DNA from: Natronincola peptidivorans
GTDB lineage: Bacteria > Bacillota > Clostridia > Peptostreptococcales > Natronincolaceae
DNA: 64,000 nucleotides
NCBI RefSeq assembly: GCF_900111615.1
Contig: NZ_FOHU01000004.1
Location: 1 to 64,000, forward strand
Direction of reading: 5' to 3'
A model generated the notes under the pieces. It worked only from the letters and a program-made list of their open reading frames with translations, did no database searches and had not been told where the DNA came from. Below are positions 10,854 through 19,218 of the stretch, piece after piece. The position numbers and the translations under genes are program-made. The stretch's first letter is position 1; each line of letters begins with the position of its first letter.

Positions 10854-11432
10854 TTGAAGAAAACCCTTAGAAAAGAACTTTTAACAAAACGTGGATTTTT
10901 AACTCAAGAAGAAATAGCATCTAAGAGCACTATTATTCTTGACCAACTAAAGTCTAACCCTATTTATATACAATCAAAGAATGTTATGATTTTCCTTTCC
11001 TTTACAAATGAAGTGTCCACTGACCTTTTGGTCAAAGATTTATTCCAAAAAGGGAAACGTGTTTTTATCCCTTTAACGGTTCCCGCCACAAGAGAACTTA
11101 TTGTATCAGAGCTATTAGACCTTAATAAGGATTTACATATAGGGAATTTTGGTGTGTTGGAGCCAAAAAAAGAGGCCGTAAGACCACTACCGCCTGAAGC
11201 TTTAGATTTAGTTATTGTTCCTGGAGTTGGCTTTGACACAAAGGGATGGCGTATAGGCTATGGGGGAGGTTATTATGACAGGTTTTTGCCTAAGCTTCCA
11301 CCAGCTACCCCCACCGTTGCTTTAGCCTTTGAAGTGCAGCTTGTAGAGGAAATTCCTACCGCCTCCTATGACTTTCCTATTCAATACATCATTACAGAAG
11401 AAAGATTTATTGATTGTATGAAGAATAGGTAA
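10854..11432 (+). CDS. 5-formyltetrahydrofolate cyclo-ligase
   Basis: The enzyme converts 5-formyl-THF to 5,10-methenyl-THF with ATP. The 192-residue length is typical. Family motifs visible are the N-terminal basic K-x-x-L-R-K-E, the central VPGVGFDTKGWRIGYGGGYYDRFL (ATP/Mg site) and a C-terminal AFEVQLVEEIP. The start is TTG, preceded by TTGGAGGAAAT. It is monocistronic and converges on the response-regulator gene, with only 19 bp between the two stops. Confidence 0.95.
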   Translation: MKKTLRKELLTKRGFLTQEEIASKSTIILDQLKSNPIYIQSKNVMIFLSFTNEVSTDLLVKDLFQKGKRVFIPLTVPATRELIVSELLDLNKDLHIGNFGVLEPKKEAVRPLPPEALDLVIVPGVGFDTKGWRIGYGGGYYDRFLPKLPPATPTVALAFEVQLVEEIPTASYDFPIQYIITEERFIDCMKNR

Positions 11433-11451
11433 TAGGAAGAAGGATAAATCC

Positions 11452-12804
11452 TCATTTTTTCTTGATATCATACTTATCCATGCGATACAGCAGGGTATGT
11501 CTTGTCATGCCCAGTAATTGAGCTGCCCTTGTCTGGTTATAATCTGTTCTCTCTAACGCTTGAAGAATTAGTCTTTTCTCAAGAACCTCAATATCTATAC
11601 CCTCCTCTGGCAAAGTAAAAGGATCTTTTCTTTCTTCTTCATTGACAATTTCGAAGGGGAGGCTTTTTTTTCTGATAATATGATCATCTGCTAATAAAAT
11701 CATTCTTTCAATAACATTTTCAAGCTCACGAATATTCCCTCTCCAATGATAGTTTATCATTTTTTCTCTAGCCGCTTCATCAAGTGTCATGTTCTTTCTT
11801 CCTATTTTTTTCCCAAACTCCGCTAAAAAATAGTTTAACAATAGGGGAATATCTTCTTTTCTTTCTCTTAGGGGCGGGATTAAAATAGGTATAACATTTA
11901 ACCGGTAATAAAGATCCTCTCTAAAGCTTCCTTCCTTCACCATTTTAAACAAATCTCGGTTGGTTGCGGCAATCACTCTAACATCCACCTTTATTTTTTC
12001 ATTTCCACCAACCCTTTCAAACTCCATTTCCTGTAAAACTCTTAGTAGCTTTACCTGCATAGATAAATCCAATTCTCCAATCTCATCTAGAAAAATAGTA
12101 CCGCTGTGGGCCTTTTGAAACTTTCCTATTTTTCTTTGAATAGCCCCTGTAAAGGCACCTTTTTCGTGTCCAAACAGCTCACTTTCCATTAAGTTTTCAG
12201 GAATAGCTCCACAGTTTACTTTAATATAAGGCTTTTTATTTCTATCGCTGCTATAATGTATAGTATTGGCAATCACCTCTTTGCCAGTACCACTTTCTCC
12301 TAGAATCAATACAGTTGCCGGTGTCTTTGCTACCTTCTCCACTATTCCCAAAATTCTTTGTATTCCAGGACTATTACCTATAATGGTTTTGCCAGTATTC
12401 TTTTCCAATTCTTCTCTTAAATAGTTAACTTCCTTTCGTAATTCTCCCACCTGTAAAGCTTTATCTATAACTATTTTTAGTTCTTCTATATCGAATGGTT
12501 TAGAGATATAGTCTAGGGCGCCTAGTTTCATGGCCTCTACAGCTGACTCTGTAGTTCCATGGGCAGTAATCATGATAATAGGAGTTTCCTCCTTTAATTC
12601 TTTTATTTTTGCTAATGCCTCTAATCCATCCATCCCTGGCATCTTGAGATCCATTAATATCATATCAGGTTCTTCCTGCTGAAAAATTTCTATAGCTTCT
12701 AACCCATTGGTGCCTTCATAAATCTTATAATTTTCTTTTGCTAAAGCCCTTTTTATAGCCCAGCGCATATTTTTTTCATCATCTACTACTAATATTTTCT
12801 TCAT
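11452..12804 (-). CDS. NtrC-family response regulator, sigma-54 activator
   Basis: The 450 residues divide into three parts. A receiver domain covers 1-120 (phospho-acceptor Asp52 in MDLKMPG). An AAA+ domain carries Walker A GESGTGKE, the sigma-54-contacting GAFTGA loop and an arginine-finger region. A C-terminal Fis-type helix-turn-helix follows (TRAAQLLGMTRHTLLYRM). Such proteins bind distant sites and remodel sigma-54 RNA polymerase. Its ATG overlaps the kinase TGA, so the two are coupled. A sigma-54 promoter heads this operon, which suggests autoregulation. The ligand or stress is unknown; the closest architecture I know is ZraR/AtoC. Confidence 0.95.
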   Translation of the reverse strand: MKKILVVDDEKNMRWAIKRALAKENYKIYEGTNGLEAIEIFQQEEPDMILMDLKMPGMDGLEALAKIKELKEETPIIMITAHGTTESAVEAMKLGALDYISKPFDIEELKIVIDKALQVGELRKEVNYLREELEKNTGKTIIGNSPGIQRILGIVEKVAKTPATVLILGESGTGKEVIANTIHYSSDRNKKPYIKVNCGAIPENLMESELFGHEKGAFTGAIQRKIGKFQKAHSGTIFLDEIGELDLSMQVKLLRVLQEMEFERVGGNEKIKVDVRVIAATNRDLFKMVKEGSFREDLYYRLNVIPILIPPLRERKEDIPLLLNYFLAEFGKKIGRKNMTLDEAAREKMINYHWRGNIRELENVIERMILLADDHIIRKKSLPFEIVNEEERKDPFTLPEEGIDIEVLEKRLILQALERTDYNQTRAAQLLGMTRHTLLYRMDKYDIKKK

Positions 12805-14195
12805 ACCGTATCTCCTTCCTCCTCCAACAGGGGTAAATGAATGCTTACCTCTGTCCCTTCTCCCACCTGACTTTTCACCTGAATATGCCCTTGGTGTTCT
12901 TCAATAATTCTGTGGGTTATTGAAAGGCCTAAACCTGTTCCAGATTCTTTTGTTGTAAAAAAGGGGTTAAATATCTTATCTAATAATTCCTTAGGAATCC
13001 CTTCTCCTTCATCCTTAAAAGTGACTATTGCCCCTTCATCAGGATTCTTATGAAGGGTAATTTTCAAGCCTCCCCCATTGGCCATGGCTTGAATACCATT
13101 TAGTATGATATTCATAAAGGCTTGCTTTAATTTATCAGTGTCTCCTTCTATTTTACAGGAGTCCTCAGCCATGAAATCAATGGCCACGCCTTTTTGTTGG
13201 CCAAATTTTTTTGTTATTATTAATAGCTCACTTAATAAAATCTCCAACTGAAATGCTTCCACCTTTATCTTATTGGGTCTTGAATAATCTAATAATCCTT
13301 TTATGACTCTATTGGCTCTATCAATCTCGTGCTCTATGATAATTAACCCTTCTCTAAATTCCTCTTGGACATCCTGTATCAAAGTTTGGCTGATGGTTTT
13401 AATGATTCCTAGAGGATTTCGAATTTCATGAGCTATTCCTGAAGCCAATTCACCTATGGCTGCTAATCGTTCTCCTCTTCGCACTTGAATTTCTAATGTT
13501 TTTATCATGGTAACATCATCTATTACTACTACAGTTCCCTCAGGTTTGTGAAGGATGTTTGATAGAGGGTAGATGGACACCTGAATATGCATGGATTTAC
13601 CATTCTCCATGGTGTAGTCTATCTCTTTTCTTATCTTTTGTTTGTTGCCAGTTAATACCTGCTTTACTTCCTTTATTAATAGCTCTTTGTCAAAAAAGAG
13701 CTGCAAATCTTTATCATCCCCAAACATAGTACTTGCCTGCCTATTTTTTGATGTCACCTCGCCTTCACAATTAATGGCTACAACACCACTGGCAATGCTG
13801 TCTAATATATTATGGGTATAGTTTTCAAGATCTGCCAGCTTAACAATTTGCTGTTCTAACAATTGCTTTCTTTTATAATCCTGCTCCACTAAATAACCTG
13901 TGATGAGACCAATCACCATAAACATCACTATCTCTAGAAATTGATTGATTACTTCTAGATTTATTTCACCAAAATAAATAATTAAATGGGGAGCATACAG
14001 GACTACCGACAGTATAGAAACAATAAATGCTCCTTTAAGTCGGAATTGAAAGGCTGCCAAAATAATCGGTAAATAATATAGTCTTCTTAAGAAATCGTGT
14101 ATTACCCATTGATGTGTTGGTAAAAGATAATGAAATCCAGTAATAATCACAATGAGTAAAGCTATTAAGCTTTTAGATTTATTTTCTTGCTTCAT
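12801..14195 (-). CDS. Membrane sensor histidine kinase (PAS, HisKA, HATPase)
   Basis: This is the partner kinase of the adjacent NtrC-type regulator. The N-terminal roughly 110 residues hold about four membrane helices with almost no extracellular loop, so it probably senses within the membrane or cytoplasm. A PAS domain follows (about 135-240). The HisKA motif GIAHEIRNPLGI has the phospho-accepting His. N and G boxes (NGIQAMANGGG, FNPFFTTKESGTGLGL) complete the kinase. I chose the ATG at 14195, one base after the upstream gene's stop and preceded by AAGGGGAT. A longer start at 14225 would overlap the upstream gene. Confidence 0.93.
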   Translation of the reverse strand: MKQENKSKSLIALLIVIITGFHYLLPTHQWVIHDFLRRLYYLPIILAAFQFRLKGAFIVSILSVVLYAPHLIIYFGEINLEVINQFLEIVMFMVIGLITGYLVEQDYKRKQLLEQQIVKLADLENYTHNILDSIASGVVAINCEGEVTSKNRQASTMFGDDKDLQLFFDKELLIKEVKQVLTGNKQKIRKEIDYTMENGKSMHIQVSIYPLSNILHKPEGTVVVIDDVTMIKTLEIQVRRGERLAAIGELASGIAHEIRNPLGIIKTISQTLIQDVQEEFREGLIIIEHEIDRANRVIKGLLDYSRPNKIKVEAFQLEILLSELLIITKKFGQQKGVAIDFMAEDSCKIEGDTDKLKQAFMNIILNGIQAMANGGGLKITLHKNPDEGAIVTFKDEGEGIPKELLDKIFNPFFTTKESGTGLGLSITHRIIEEHQGHIQVKSQVGEGTEVSIHLPLLEEEGDTV

Positions 14196-14196
14196 T

Positions 14197-14451
14197 TTAT
14201 CCCCTTTCTTCCTTTGTATCACCACAATATGGACAATACCTCCAATTGGTATAGATCATTTTTTGACAATCATTGCAAGGTGCCTTCAACATTTCTTTAC
14301 AGCTGGGACATTTCGTCTGAGCTGGATCTATTTTTTCATTACATTGACTACAATGAATAGTTTCTGATTGTTTTGTTTTAGTATTCTCTATACTACTCAA
14401 TAATAGAATATAGACTATTATCGATAAACCAATACATGCTAAAATAGGCAT
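14197..14451 (-). CDS. Membrane-anchored double zinc-ribbon protein
   Basis: This 84-residue protein has an N-terminal hydrophobic anchor (about residues 3-20). Two CxxC pairs make one ribbon (CSQC...CPSC) and two more make a second (CNDC...CPYC). It is the first gene of the kinase/regulator operon and ends one base before the kinase start. The ATG at 14451 follows AAAGGATGAG; a TTG at 14472 is an upstream alternative. A zinc-ribbon protein coupled to a two-component system suggests an accessory metal or redox sensor, but that is inference. Confidence 0.75.
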   Translation of the reverse strand: MPILACIGLSIIVYILLLSSIENTKTKQSETIHCSQCNEKIDPAQTKCPSCKEMLKAPCNDCQKMIYTNWRYCPYCGDTKEERG

Positions 14452-14579
14452 ACTTCTCATCCTTTCTATCAAAACAAGAGGTTCTATGTTTTTATTGTGT
14501 CATATGATACAGTCAGTGTGTTATTCCATACTTATATTCTTACATATATCTTCATTTTTATCTATTGATTAATATTATT

Positions 14580-14595
14580 GCAATTATGATGCCAA
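14580..14595 (-). promoter_or_regulatory. Sigma-54 promoter of the zinc-ribbon/kinase/regulator operon
   Basis: The minus strand reads TTGGCATCATAATTGC, with exactly 10 nt between GG and GC as in the -24/-12 consensus (TGGCAC-N5-TTGC). Transcription would start about 12 nt further on, giving a leader of about 115 nt to the zinc-ribbon gene. The rest of the 14452-14776 gap is AT-rich and shows no other recognised signal apart from the ribosome binding site of the next gene. Confidence 0.75.
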
Positions 14596-14776
14596 TTCTA
14601 TTTGTTTTGAAAAATATGGAGCATTACATGAAAGCTTATAATCAGTAAACCTATATTTTAGCAGTATAGATATTAAAAAAATAAAAATACTATCACTAGA
14701 GTACTTTCATAAAAATGATATTGAGAATTTTTTATTGTTGTTCATTAATTATTTATTTTGGGAGGTGAAAATATTG

Positions 14777-14998
14777 ATGGAAGCTGGTGTTAGGAATAAT
14801 TTAGAAGGAGAAATTGAAAACATTAAACAAGATGGTCTTATGGCACAAATCACCATGTGAGTGGGTGGCTGAGGTGACAAAGCGCCTCGCATTACGTCCG
14901 TGATGACGAAAGATAGCTTGCTTGATGCTGGTTTTAAAGAAGGCGATAAGGTAGACGCTTTGGTGAAAGCTATTAATGTTGTTATGCTAAAACATTAA
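14777..14998 (+). CDS. Candidate selenoprotein: Mop/TOBE-domain molybdopterin-binding-like protein with two in-frame UGA
   Basis: A 73-codon reading frame starts at ATG 14777, nine bases after GGAGGTG, and ends at TAA 14996-14998. It is interrupted only by TGA at 14858-14860 (codon 28) and 14870-14872 (codon 32). Reading UGA as selenocysteine gives a U-V-G-G-U motif. The protein aligns with the small Mop family: RNNLEGEIENI at the start, ITSVMTKDSLLDAGFKEGD in the middle, and a typical LVKAINVVM end. Mop/TOBE proteins bind molybdate or tungstate oxyanions. The segment with the two UGAs (UVGGUGDKAP) is an addition relative to ordinary Mop proteins and could be a redox or metal site. A terminator follows. 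The alternative is a pseudogene, but two identical stops and otherwise intact signals argue against it. Confidence 0.72.
14870..14905 (+). promoter_or_regulatory. Two potential bacterial SECIS hairpins
   Basis: GAGGTG (14871-14876) pairs with CGCCTC (14883-14888) around the loop ACAAAG, which begins 17 nt after the first UGA. CATTAC (14890-14895) pairs with GTGATG (14900-14905) around GTCC, which begins 24 nt after the second UGA. Both distances fall within the range known for bacterial SECIS loops. The stems are short (6 bp each) and unproven. Confidence 0.45.
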
Positions 14999-15001
14999 AG
15001 T

Positions 15002-15040
15002 AAATACCATCCTCTCATTGTAAATGAAGGGATGGTATTT
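15002..15040 (+). terminator. Terminator of the Mop-like selenoprotein gene
   Basis: An 11-bp stem (AAATACCATCC with GGATGGTATTT) is followed by TT. It also lies at the 3' side of the convergent copA gene. Confidence 0.75.
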
Positions 15041-15055
15041 TTATCATAGGTCATA

Positions 15056-17533
15056 TTATGCTTTTTTCAAACTTGGTTCAATATTAACCTTCTTTAGTCT
15101 TAATGAATTATACACTACATTTAAGGAGCTGATAGCCATGGCGGCTGCACCAATCATAGGATGAAGCAAACCAAACATTGCTACAGGTATAGCTACAGCA
15201 TTATAGAACCAAGCCCAAAAATAGTTTTCTTTAATCTTTCTAAAGATGGCTCTAGATAGTTTGATGGCAGACACTATTCCCGTTAACTCTCCTCTTACCA
15301 ATGTAACATCAGCAGCCTCTATGGCAATATCTGTTCCTGTTCCAATGGCAATCCCTACGTTAGATTGCTTCAATGCAGGGGCATCATTAATGCCATCTCC
15401 TACCATTGCCACTGTTTCATATTTCTCTTGCAGCCTTACAACTTCTTCTACCTTCCCATCAGGTAGAACCTCTGCGATAACATGAGTAATGCCCACTGAT
15501 TTACCGATGGCTGCTGCAGTTCTACTATTATCTCCTGTAATCATGGCTGTTTTAATCCCCATACTTTCTAATTCTGCTATAGCTTGAGCCGAATCTTCCT
15601 TTATGGGATCTGCTACCGCTACTATTCCTAATAATTGATTTCCTTTTGCAAGCAGCATAGCAGTTTTTGCTTCTTCTTCTAAGCGAATTAGTTCTTCTTC
15701 ATAGGCTTCATAGGCAATTTTGTTTTCCTTCATTAGCTTCCTATTTCCTACAAATATTTCTTGTCCATCGATCCTCCCCACTACGCCCATACCAACAATT
15801 GCACTAAAATCAATTACTTCTCCCAGTTTGATTTTTTGAATTTTTGCCTTCTCTACAATAGCATGGGCTAGAGGATGCTCAGAACCATTTTCTATGGTGC
15901 CTGCGTAGTAAAGGAATTCTTCTTCCTCAACACCTTCTACTGTAACCAAATCAGTTACTTCTGGTTTACCTTTTGTGATGGTACCAGTTTTGTCAAAGGC
16001 AATTGCTTTTACTTCCTTAAAAGTTTGGATTGCTTCACCATTTCGAATCAAGATACCCTTCTCTGCACCTATGCCACTACCCACCATTAATGCTGTGGGG
16101 GTTCCTAATCCTAGTGCACAAGGACAGGAGATAACCAAAACAGCTGTTGCTGTAATAAAGGCTAGTGTAAGAGGTGTAAGATCAGGATTCACCCATGGTA
16201 AATAATTTGCACCCCATTGTATAATGCTCAAATGAAACTCTGAAAATACATTGAAGGAAATAAAGGTGCCAATTGTAATAATAATAATTGCTGGAACAAA
16301 ATATCCGGTAATACGATCGGCAAATTCTTGTATCGGCACTTTCGACCCTTGGCACTCCTCTACCATTTTTATCACTTGAGATAGGAAGGTATCCTTGCCT
16401 ATTTTCGTTACCTCTACCTTTAACAATCCTTGTTTATTTAATGTAGCTCCAATGACTTCATGACCCTTTTCCCTTTTTACAGGCATAGATTCTCCTGTGG
16501 CCATAGATTCATCCACTAAGCTGTTTCCATCAACCACAACACCATCGGTAGGAATCTTTTCTCCTGGACGCACCACCATGATATCTCCTACCTGTAAGTC
16601 TTTAACAGGTATCTCCATTTCTTCTCCATCAACAATAATCTTTGCTGTTTTTGCTCCCATCTGCAGCAGCTTCTTAATAGCCTGAGAAGCTCTACCCTTC
16701 GCACGAACTTCTAGATATTTACCAATCAGATGAAATGACATAATGGTTGTAGCCATTTCTATAAAGGTTTGTATTGGAAAGAAAAATCCCATCAAACCAA
16801 TAACATATGGTGGTAAAGAACCTAGGGTTACCAAGACATCCATATTAGGACTTTTATTTTTTAATGCTTTAAAGCTTGCCTTATGGACATGTAGACCTGT
16901 ACCAAATATTATTGGGAATCCCAAGGCAGCTACTATAGGTAAATATCCTGGAATAGGAGTGATAAACATATGAATCATCATGAGAAGCATAATGGCACTA
17001 GATAAAGCAATTGAAATTTTCATGGTTTTTTCAGTCTTCTTGATTTTAATTTCATCTTCATCTACATCATCATCTTTATCTTCTTCTAGATCCAATTCAT
17101 ATCCTAAGGCAGTAACTTTTTTCTGCATATCTATCAGCCTAACTTTTTTTGGATCATATTCAATGGTTGCCTTCTCTACCGCAAAATTTACATTTGCTGA
17201 TAGGATTCCTTCCATTTTGTTTAAAGCTTTTTCTACTTTATTTGAACAAGCTGTACAGGTCATTCCTTTAATTTTCAAGGTAACCTTCTCTATATTTTTT
17301 TCCTCATCTACTATTGCCTTATAACCAGCATCCTCTACTGCTTTTAAAATAACCTTTACTTCAATCTTATTACTATCATACTCTACCTGTCCCTTTTCGG
17401 TAGCTATATTCACACTTGCCTTAAGAATACCATCTAAAGAATTTAATTTTTTTTCTACGATATTAGAGCAGCTACTGCAGGACATTCCTTCGATCTTAAA
17501 CCCTATTTTTTCGACATTGTTGCTTTGTGCCAT
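15056..17533 (-). CDS. copA: Copper-translocating P1B-type ATPase
   Basis: This is an 825-residue Cu(I) export pump. It has two N-terminal heavy-metal-associated domains with GMSCSSC (Cys19, Cys22) and GMTCTAC (near 90). The transmembrane CPC motif ([10 protein letters not shown]) identifies a Cu/Ag pump. The phosphorylation site DKTGT, the HP motif (SEHPLA) and [10 protein letters not shown] follow, with about eight membrane helices. It is the second gene after a 57-residue Cys-rich membrane peptide, behind a promoter whose spacer is a CsoR-like operator. No csoR or copZ gene is visible in the window. Confidence 0.97.
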   Translation of the reverse strand: MAQSNNVEKIGFKIEGMSCSSCSNIVEKKLNSLDGILKASVNIATEKGQVEYDSNKIEVKVILKAVEDAGYKAIVDEEKNIEKVTLKIKGMTCTACSNKVEKALNKMEGILSANVNFAVEKATIEYDPKKVRLIDMQKKVTALGYELDLEEDKDDDVDEDEIKIKKTEKTMKISIALSSAIMLLMMIHMFITPIPGYLPIVAALGFPIIFGTGLHVHKASFKALKNKSPNMDVLVTLGSLPPYVIGLMGFFFPIQTFIEMATTIMSFHLIGKYLEVRAKGRASQAIKKLLQMGAKTAKIIVDGEEMEIPVKDLQVGDIMVVRPGEKIPTDGVVVDGNSLVDESMATGESMPVKREKGHEVIGATLNKQGLLKVEVTKIGKDTFLSQVIKMVEECQGSKVPIQEFADRITGYFVPAIIIITIGTFISFNVFSEFHLSIIQWGANYLPWVNPDLTPLTLAFITATAVLVISCPCALGLGTPTALMVGSGIGAEKGILIRNGEAIQTFKEVKAIAFDKTGTITKGKPEVTDLVTVEGVEEEEFLYYAGTIENGSEHPLAHAIVEKAKIQKIKLGEVIDFSAIVGMGVVGRIDGQEIFVGNRKLMKENKIAYEAYEEELIRLEEEAKTAMLLAKGNQLLGIVAVADPIKEDSAQAIAELESMGIKTAMITGDNSRTAAAIGKSVGITHVIAEVLPDGKVEEVVRLQEKYETVAMVGDGINDAPALKQSNVGIAIGTGTDIAIEAADVTLVRGELTGIVSAIKLSRAIFRKIKENYFWAWFYNAVAIPVAMFGLLHPMIGAAAMAISSLNVVYNSLRLKKVNIEPSLKKA

Positions 17534-17552
17534 CTTTAAAACTCCCTTCTAT

Positions 17553-17726
17553 TTAAATTTTTATTTTTTCACTTTGATTTCCATGATCTTGGTGACAACA
17601 ACCTTTATTTTCACTACTTCTATTATGCTGGTCCTCATGACTACGGCCGCCTCCGCAGCAACCACCTCTTCTAAACATAAAAAATATCCATACACCTACT
17701 AAAGCTACAATAATCAAATCATTCAT
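17553..17726 (-). CDS. Small membrane peptide with CCGGG and CCH metal-binding motifs
   Basis: This 57-residue protein starts at ATG 17726 behind AAGGAGGG. A single membrane helix covers residues about 4-18. A cytoplasmic tail holds GGCCGGGRSH, then a His/Asp/Glu-rich stretch, then GCCHQDHG. It is the first gene of the copA operon, 19 bp before copA, so I infer a copper-binding or delivery role. A relative sharing CCGGGHSH, but with the Cys motif before the helix, lies at 18062-18202. Confidence 0.75.
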   Translation of the reverse strand: MNDLIIVALVGVWIFFMFRRGGCCGGGRSHEDQHNRSSENKGCCHQDHGNQSEKIKI

Positions 17727-17874
17727 GTATATATACCCTCCTTAGCTGCTTTTATTAATATAGTTTGTAATTCTTTTAAAATAATAATTGCAAATTCTTG
17801 TTCTCATAGTTCTATACTTATCTTCTCATCATTCTTAAAAAATATAACTAATATACCATACCCCTCTTATGTAT

Positions 17875-17903
17875 AATATACCCCTAAGGGGTATATGTGT
17901 CAA
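17875..17903 (-). promoter_or_regulatory. copA operon promoter with CsoR-type operator in the spacer
   Basis: On the minus strand, TTGACA (17898-17903) and TATATT (17875-17880) are 17 bp apart. The spacer and -10 contain a perfect palindrome at 17876-17896 (ATATACCCCT, central base, AGGGGTATAT). This matches operators of the CsoR/CstR repressor family (ATACCCC-GGGGTAT). A looser half-like ATACCCCT lies at about 17858-17865. Copper or thiol-derived signals would release the repressor. The rest of 17727-18061 is AT-rich apart from the terminator listed separately. Confidence 0.85.
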
Positions 17904-17984
17904 CTGTTTTTTTTATTTTTTTTATCTTAGACCTAATTATTTTTTAATGTATACCACAACAAAACCTTTGCAATGTTGAAAAAA

Positions 17985-18004
17985 AATCCGTAACAGTACG
18001 GATT
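17985..18004 (-). terminator. Terminator of the DUF2933/DUF1461/CCGGGHSH operon
   Basis: AATCCGTA and TACGGATT pair around a 4-nt loop. On the minus strand eight T follow directly, a clear intrinsic terminator. Confidence 0.85.
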
Positions 18005-18061
18005 CTCTTCATCTAATTACTCCTTTGCAGGTGATTACAAAGGAATCCTCTATATTTTTTA

Positions 18062-18202
18062 TTATCTCAAGAAATAGACTGCAATTAGCACTAATATCAA
18101 TATGCTTCCAATTGTTAAAATAAGTCCTGATGAATTATTGGTGTCCTCTTGATGATGAACCTTCTGCCTTCTATGACTGTGCCCTCCTCCACAGCATCCC
18201 AT
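18062..18202 (-). CDS. Small Cys-rich membrane peptide (MGCCGGGHSH)
   Basis: This 46-residue protein starts at ATG 18202, eight bases after AGGAGG. The N-terminus is MGCCGGGHSH, followed by a charged His-containing linker and one membrane helix (about residues 27-45). It is last in an operon with DUF1461 and DUF2933 proteins. It resembles the copA-operon peptide but with the Cys motif before the helix instead of after it. The N-terminal Cys-Cys and His suggest metal or thiol chemistry at the membrane surface. I know no assigned function. Confidence 0.75.
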   Translation of the reverse strand: MGCCGGGHSHRRQKVHHQEDTNNSSGLILTIGSILILVLIAVYFLR

Positions 18203-18220
18203 CCTACATTCCTCCTTTTC

Positions 18221-18928
18221 TTAATCATTATATGCCTTTATCATTATGTGCTTAGATTCTGGTTTGCTTTTCTTGAATAGATATCCTAAACTTCCACTTG
18301 TTATGATACATCCAATAAATAGACCTATAATTCTAATGGAGGTATCATAGAAAAATCCTTCTGGAACCATCTGTATTAATATTTCCGTCTGTGGATCTAA
18401 AATCCATAAATCATTATCAAAGAATATTAAATGAAAATAGGTGAAATACTTGTTAAAATCCATATATAGCAGTAGTAAAAAAGCCCCTAGTAGCATGAGA
18501 TTACCTATCGCTGCATAAAACAATGTCTTAGCTAAATTGATTTTCCAATGAGGATCCTTCATAATCATCCCAAAAAACAATATCGTCAAAGCTGCTAAAC
18601 CACTATTTCTTAGAAGTCTTCCTTTTATAAACAAATCTTTTACATCTATCATATGAAGCCTTTCTCTTTCACCAAAAACTTCTCTTTCCTCTGCATGAAC
18701 CACTGCAACAGTATCTAAAGTATCCTTTTGGTCCTTTAAATAGGATAATAAGTCCTCCATGACGTACTCAAGATTATTTGCATCCATCCCAGTAGCTGTA
18801 GTTATACCATATTTCTCAAAGGAATTTGCGTAATGATTTCTGTTGAAGGCTATATACTCAACACTAGATAACAATAAGACAATAGTAAATAATATACCGA
18901 AAATACTGTAAAAATATTTATGCTTCAT
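18221..18928 (-). CDS. DUF1461 (TIGR01906-like) integral membrane protein
   Basis: The 235-residue protein has an N-terminal membrane helix (about 7-25). A roughly 80-residue outside domain contains EYVMEDLLSYL and FGERERLHMIDVKDLF, the pattern typical of DUF1461. Three further helices and a short basic tail follow. The biochemical role of this family is not known. It lies 18 bp before the MGCCGGGHSH gene and 10 bp after a DUF2933-like peptide, all probably from the sigma-54 promoter at 19203. Confidence 0.85.
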   Translation of the reverse strand: MKHKYFYSIFGILFTIVLLLSSVEYIAFNRNHYANSFEKYGITTATGMDANNLEYVMEDLLSYLKDQKDTLDTVAVVHAEEREVFGERERLHMIDVKDLFIKGRLLRNSGLAALTILFFGMIMKDPHWKINLAKTLFYAAIGNLMLLGAFLLLLYMDFNKYFTYFHLIFFDNDLWILDPQTEILIQMVPEGFFYDTSIRIIGLFIGCIITSGSLGYLFKKSKPESKHIMIKAYND

Positions 18929-18938
18929 CAGCCTTTTT

Positions 18939-19136
18939 TCACTCCTTCTTCCCCTTAAACATAAATAGCATCATACCTACATGCATTAAAGGACAGATTA
19001 AAAATATAGCATAAGGCGCCAGCCTTCCTACAGGTCCTAATTCAATCCCCAGCCTTGGTAGTAATAAAATCCCCATCATAGGAATTAAGCACATCAATAG
19101 CATAAACATTCCATGATTTTTCCCTTTATGATTCAT
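18939..19136 (-). CDS. DUF2933-like small membrane protein, copy A
   Basis: This 65-residue protein begins MNHKGKNHG, followed by two hydrophobic helices with CLIP and a CPLMHVGMM segment containing Cys, His and Met. I place the start at 19136 behind GGAGGAGACATA; an in-frame ATG at 19172 has no such site. It is closely related to copy B at 21891-22130. Proteins of this type often travel with heavy-metal ATPases. The Cys/His/Met-rich second helix fits metal handling, which is inference. Confidence 0.85.
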   Translation of the reverse strand: MNHKGKNHGMFMLLMCLIPMMGILLLPRLGIELGPVGRLAPYAIFLICPLMHVGMMLFMFKGKKE

Positions 19137-19202
19137 TATGTCTCCTCCATTCAAAATTGTTTTTATTGGCATTTAACTTTTTTCTTTCTCTTTTAAATAT
19201 AA

Positions 19203-19218
19203 GCAATTTTCTTGCCAA
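19203..19218 (-). promoter_or_regulatory. Sigma-54 promoter of the DUF2933/DUF1461 operon
   Basis: The minus strand reads TTGGCAAGAAAATTGC then TT, with 10 nt between GG and GC, a close match to the -24/-12 consensus. The expected start is near 19191, about 55 nt before the gene. Confidence 0.8.

Noticed and set aside
14721-14751. Sigma-A promoter TTGAGA...TAATTA for the Mop-like gene
   Set aside because: Spacer is 19 bp and the start would fall almost on the ribosome binding site.
14777-14998. Pseudogene reading of the Mop-like frame
   Set aside because: Both interruptions are UGA, the frame is otherwise intact with good start and stop signals, and the C-terminal half retains strong family resemblance. 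Kept as a selenoprotein candidate.
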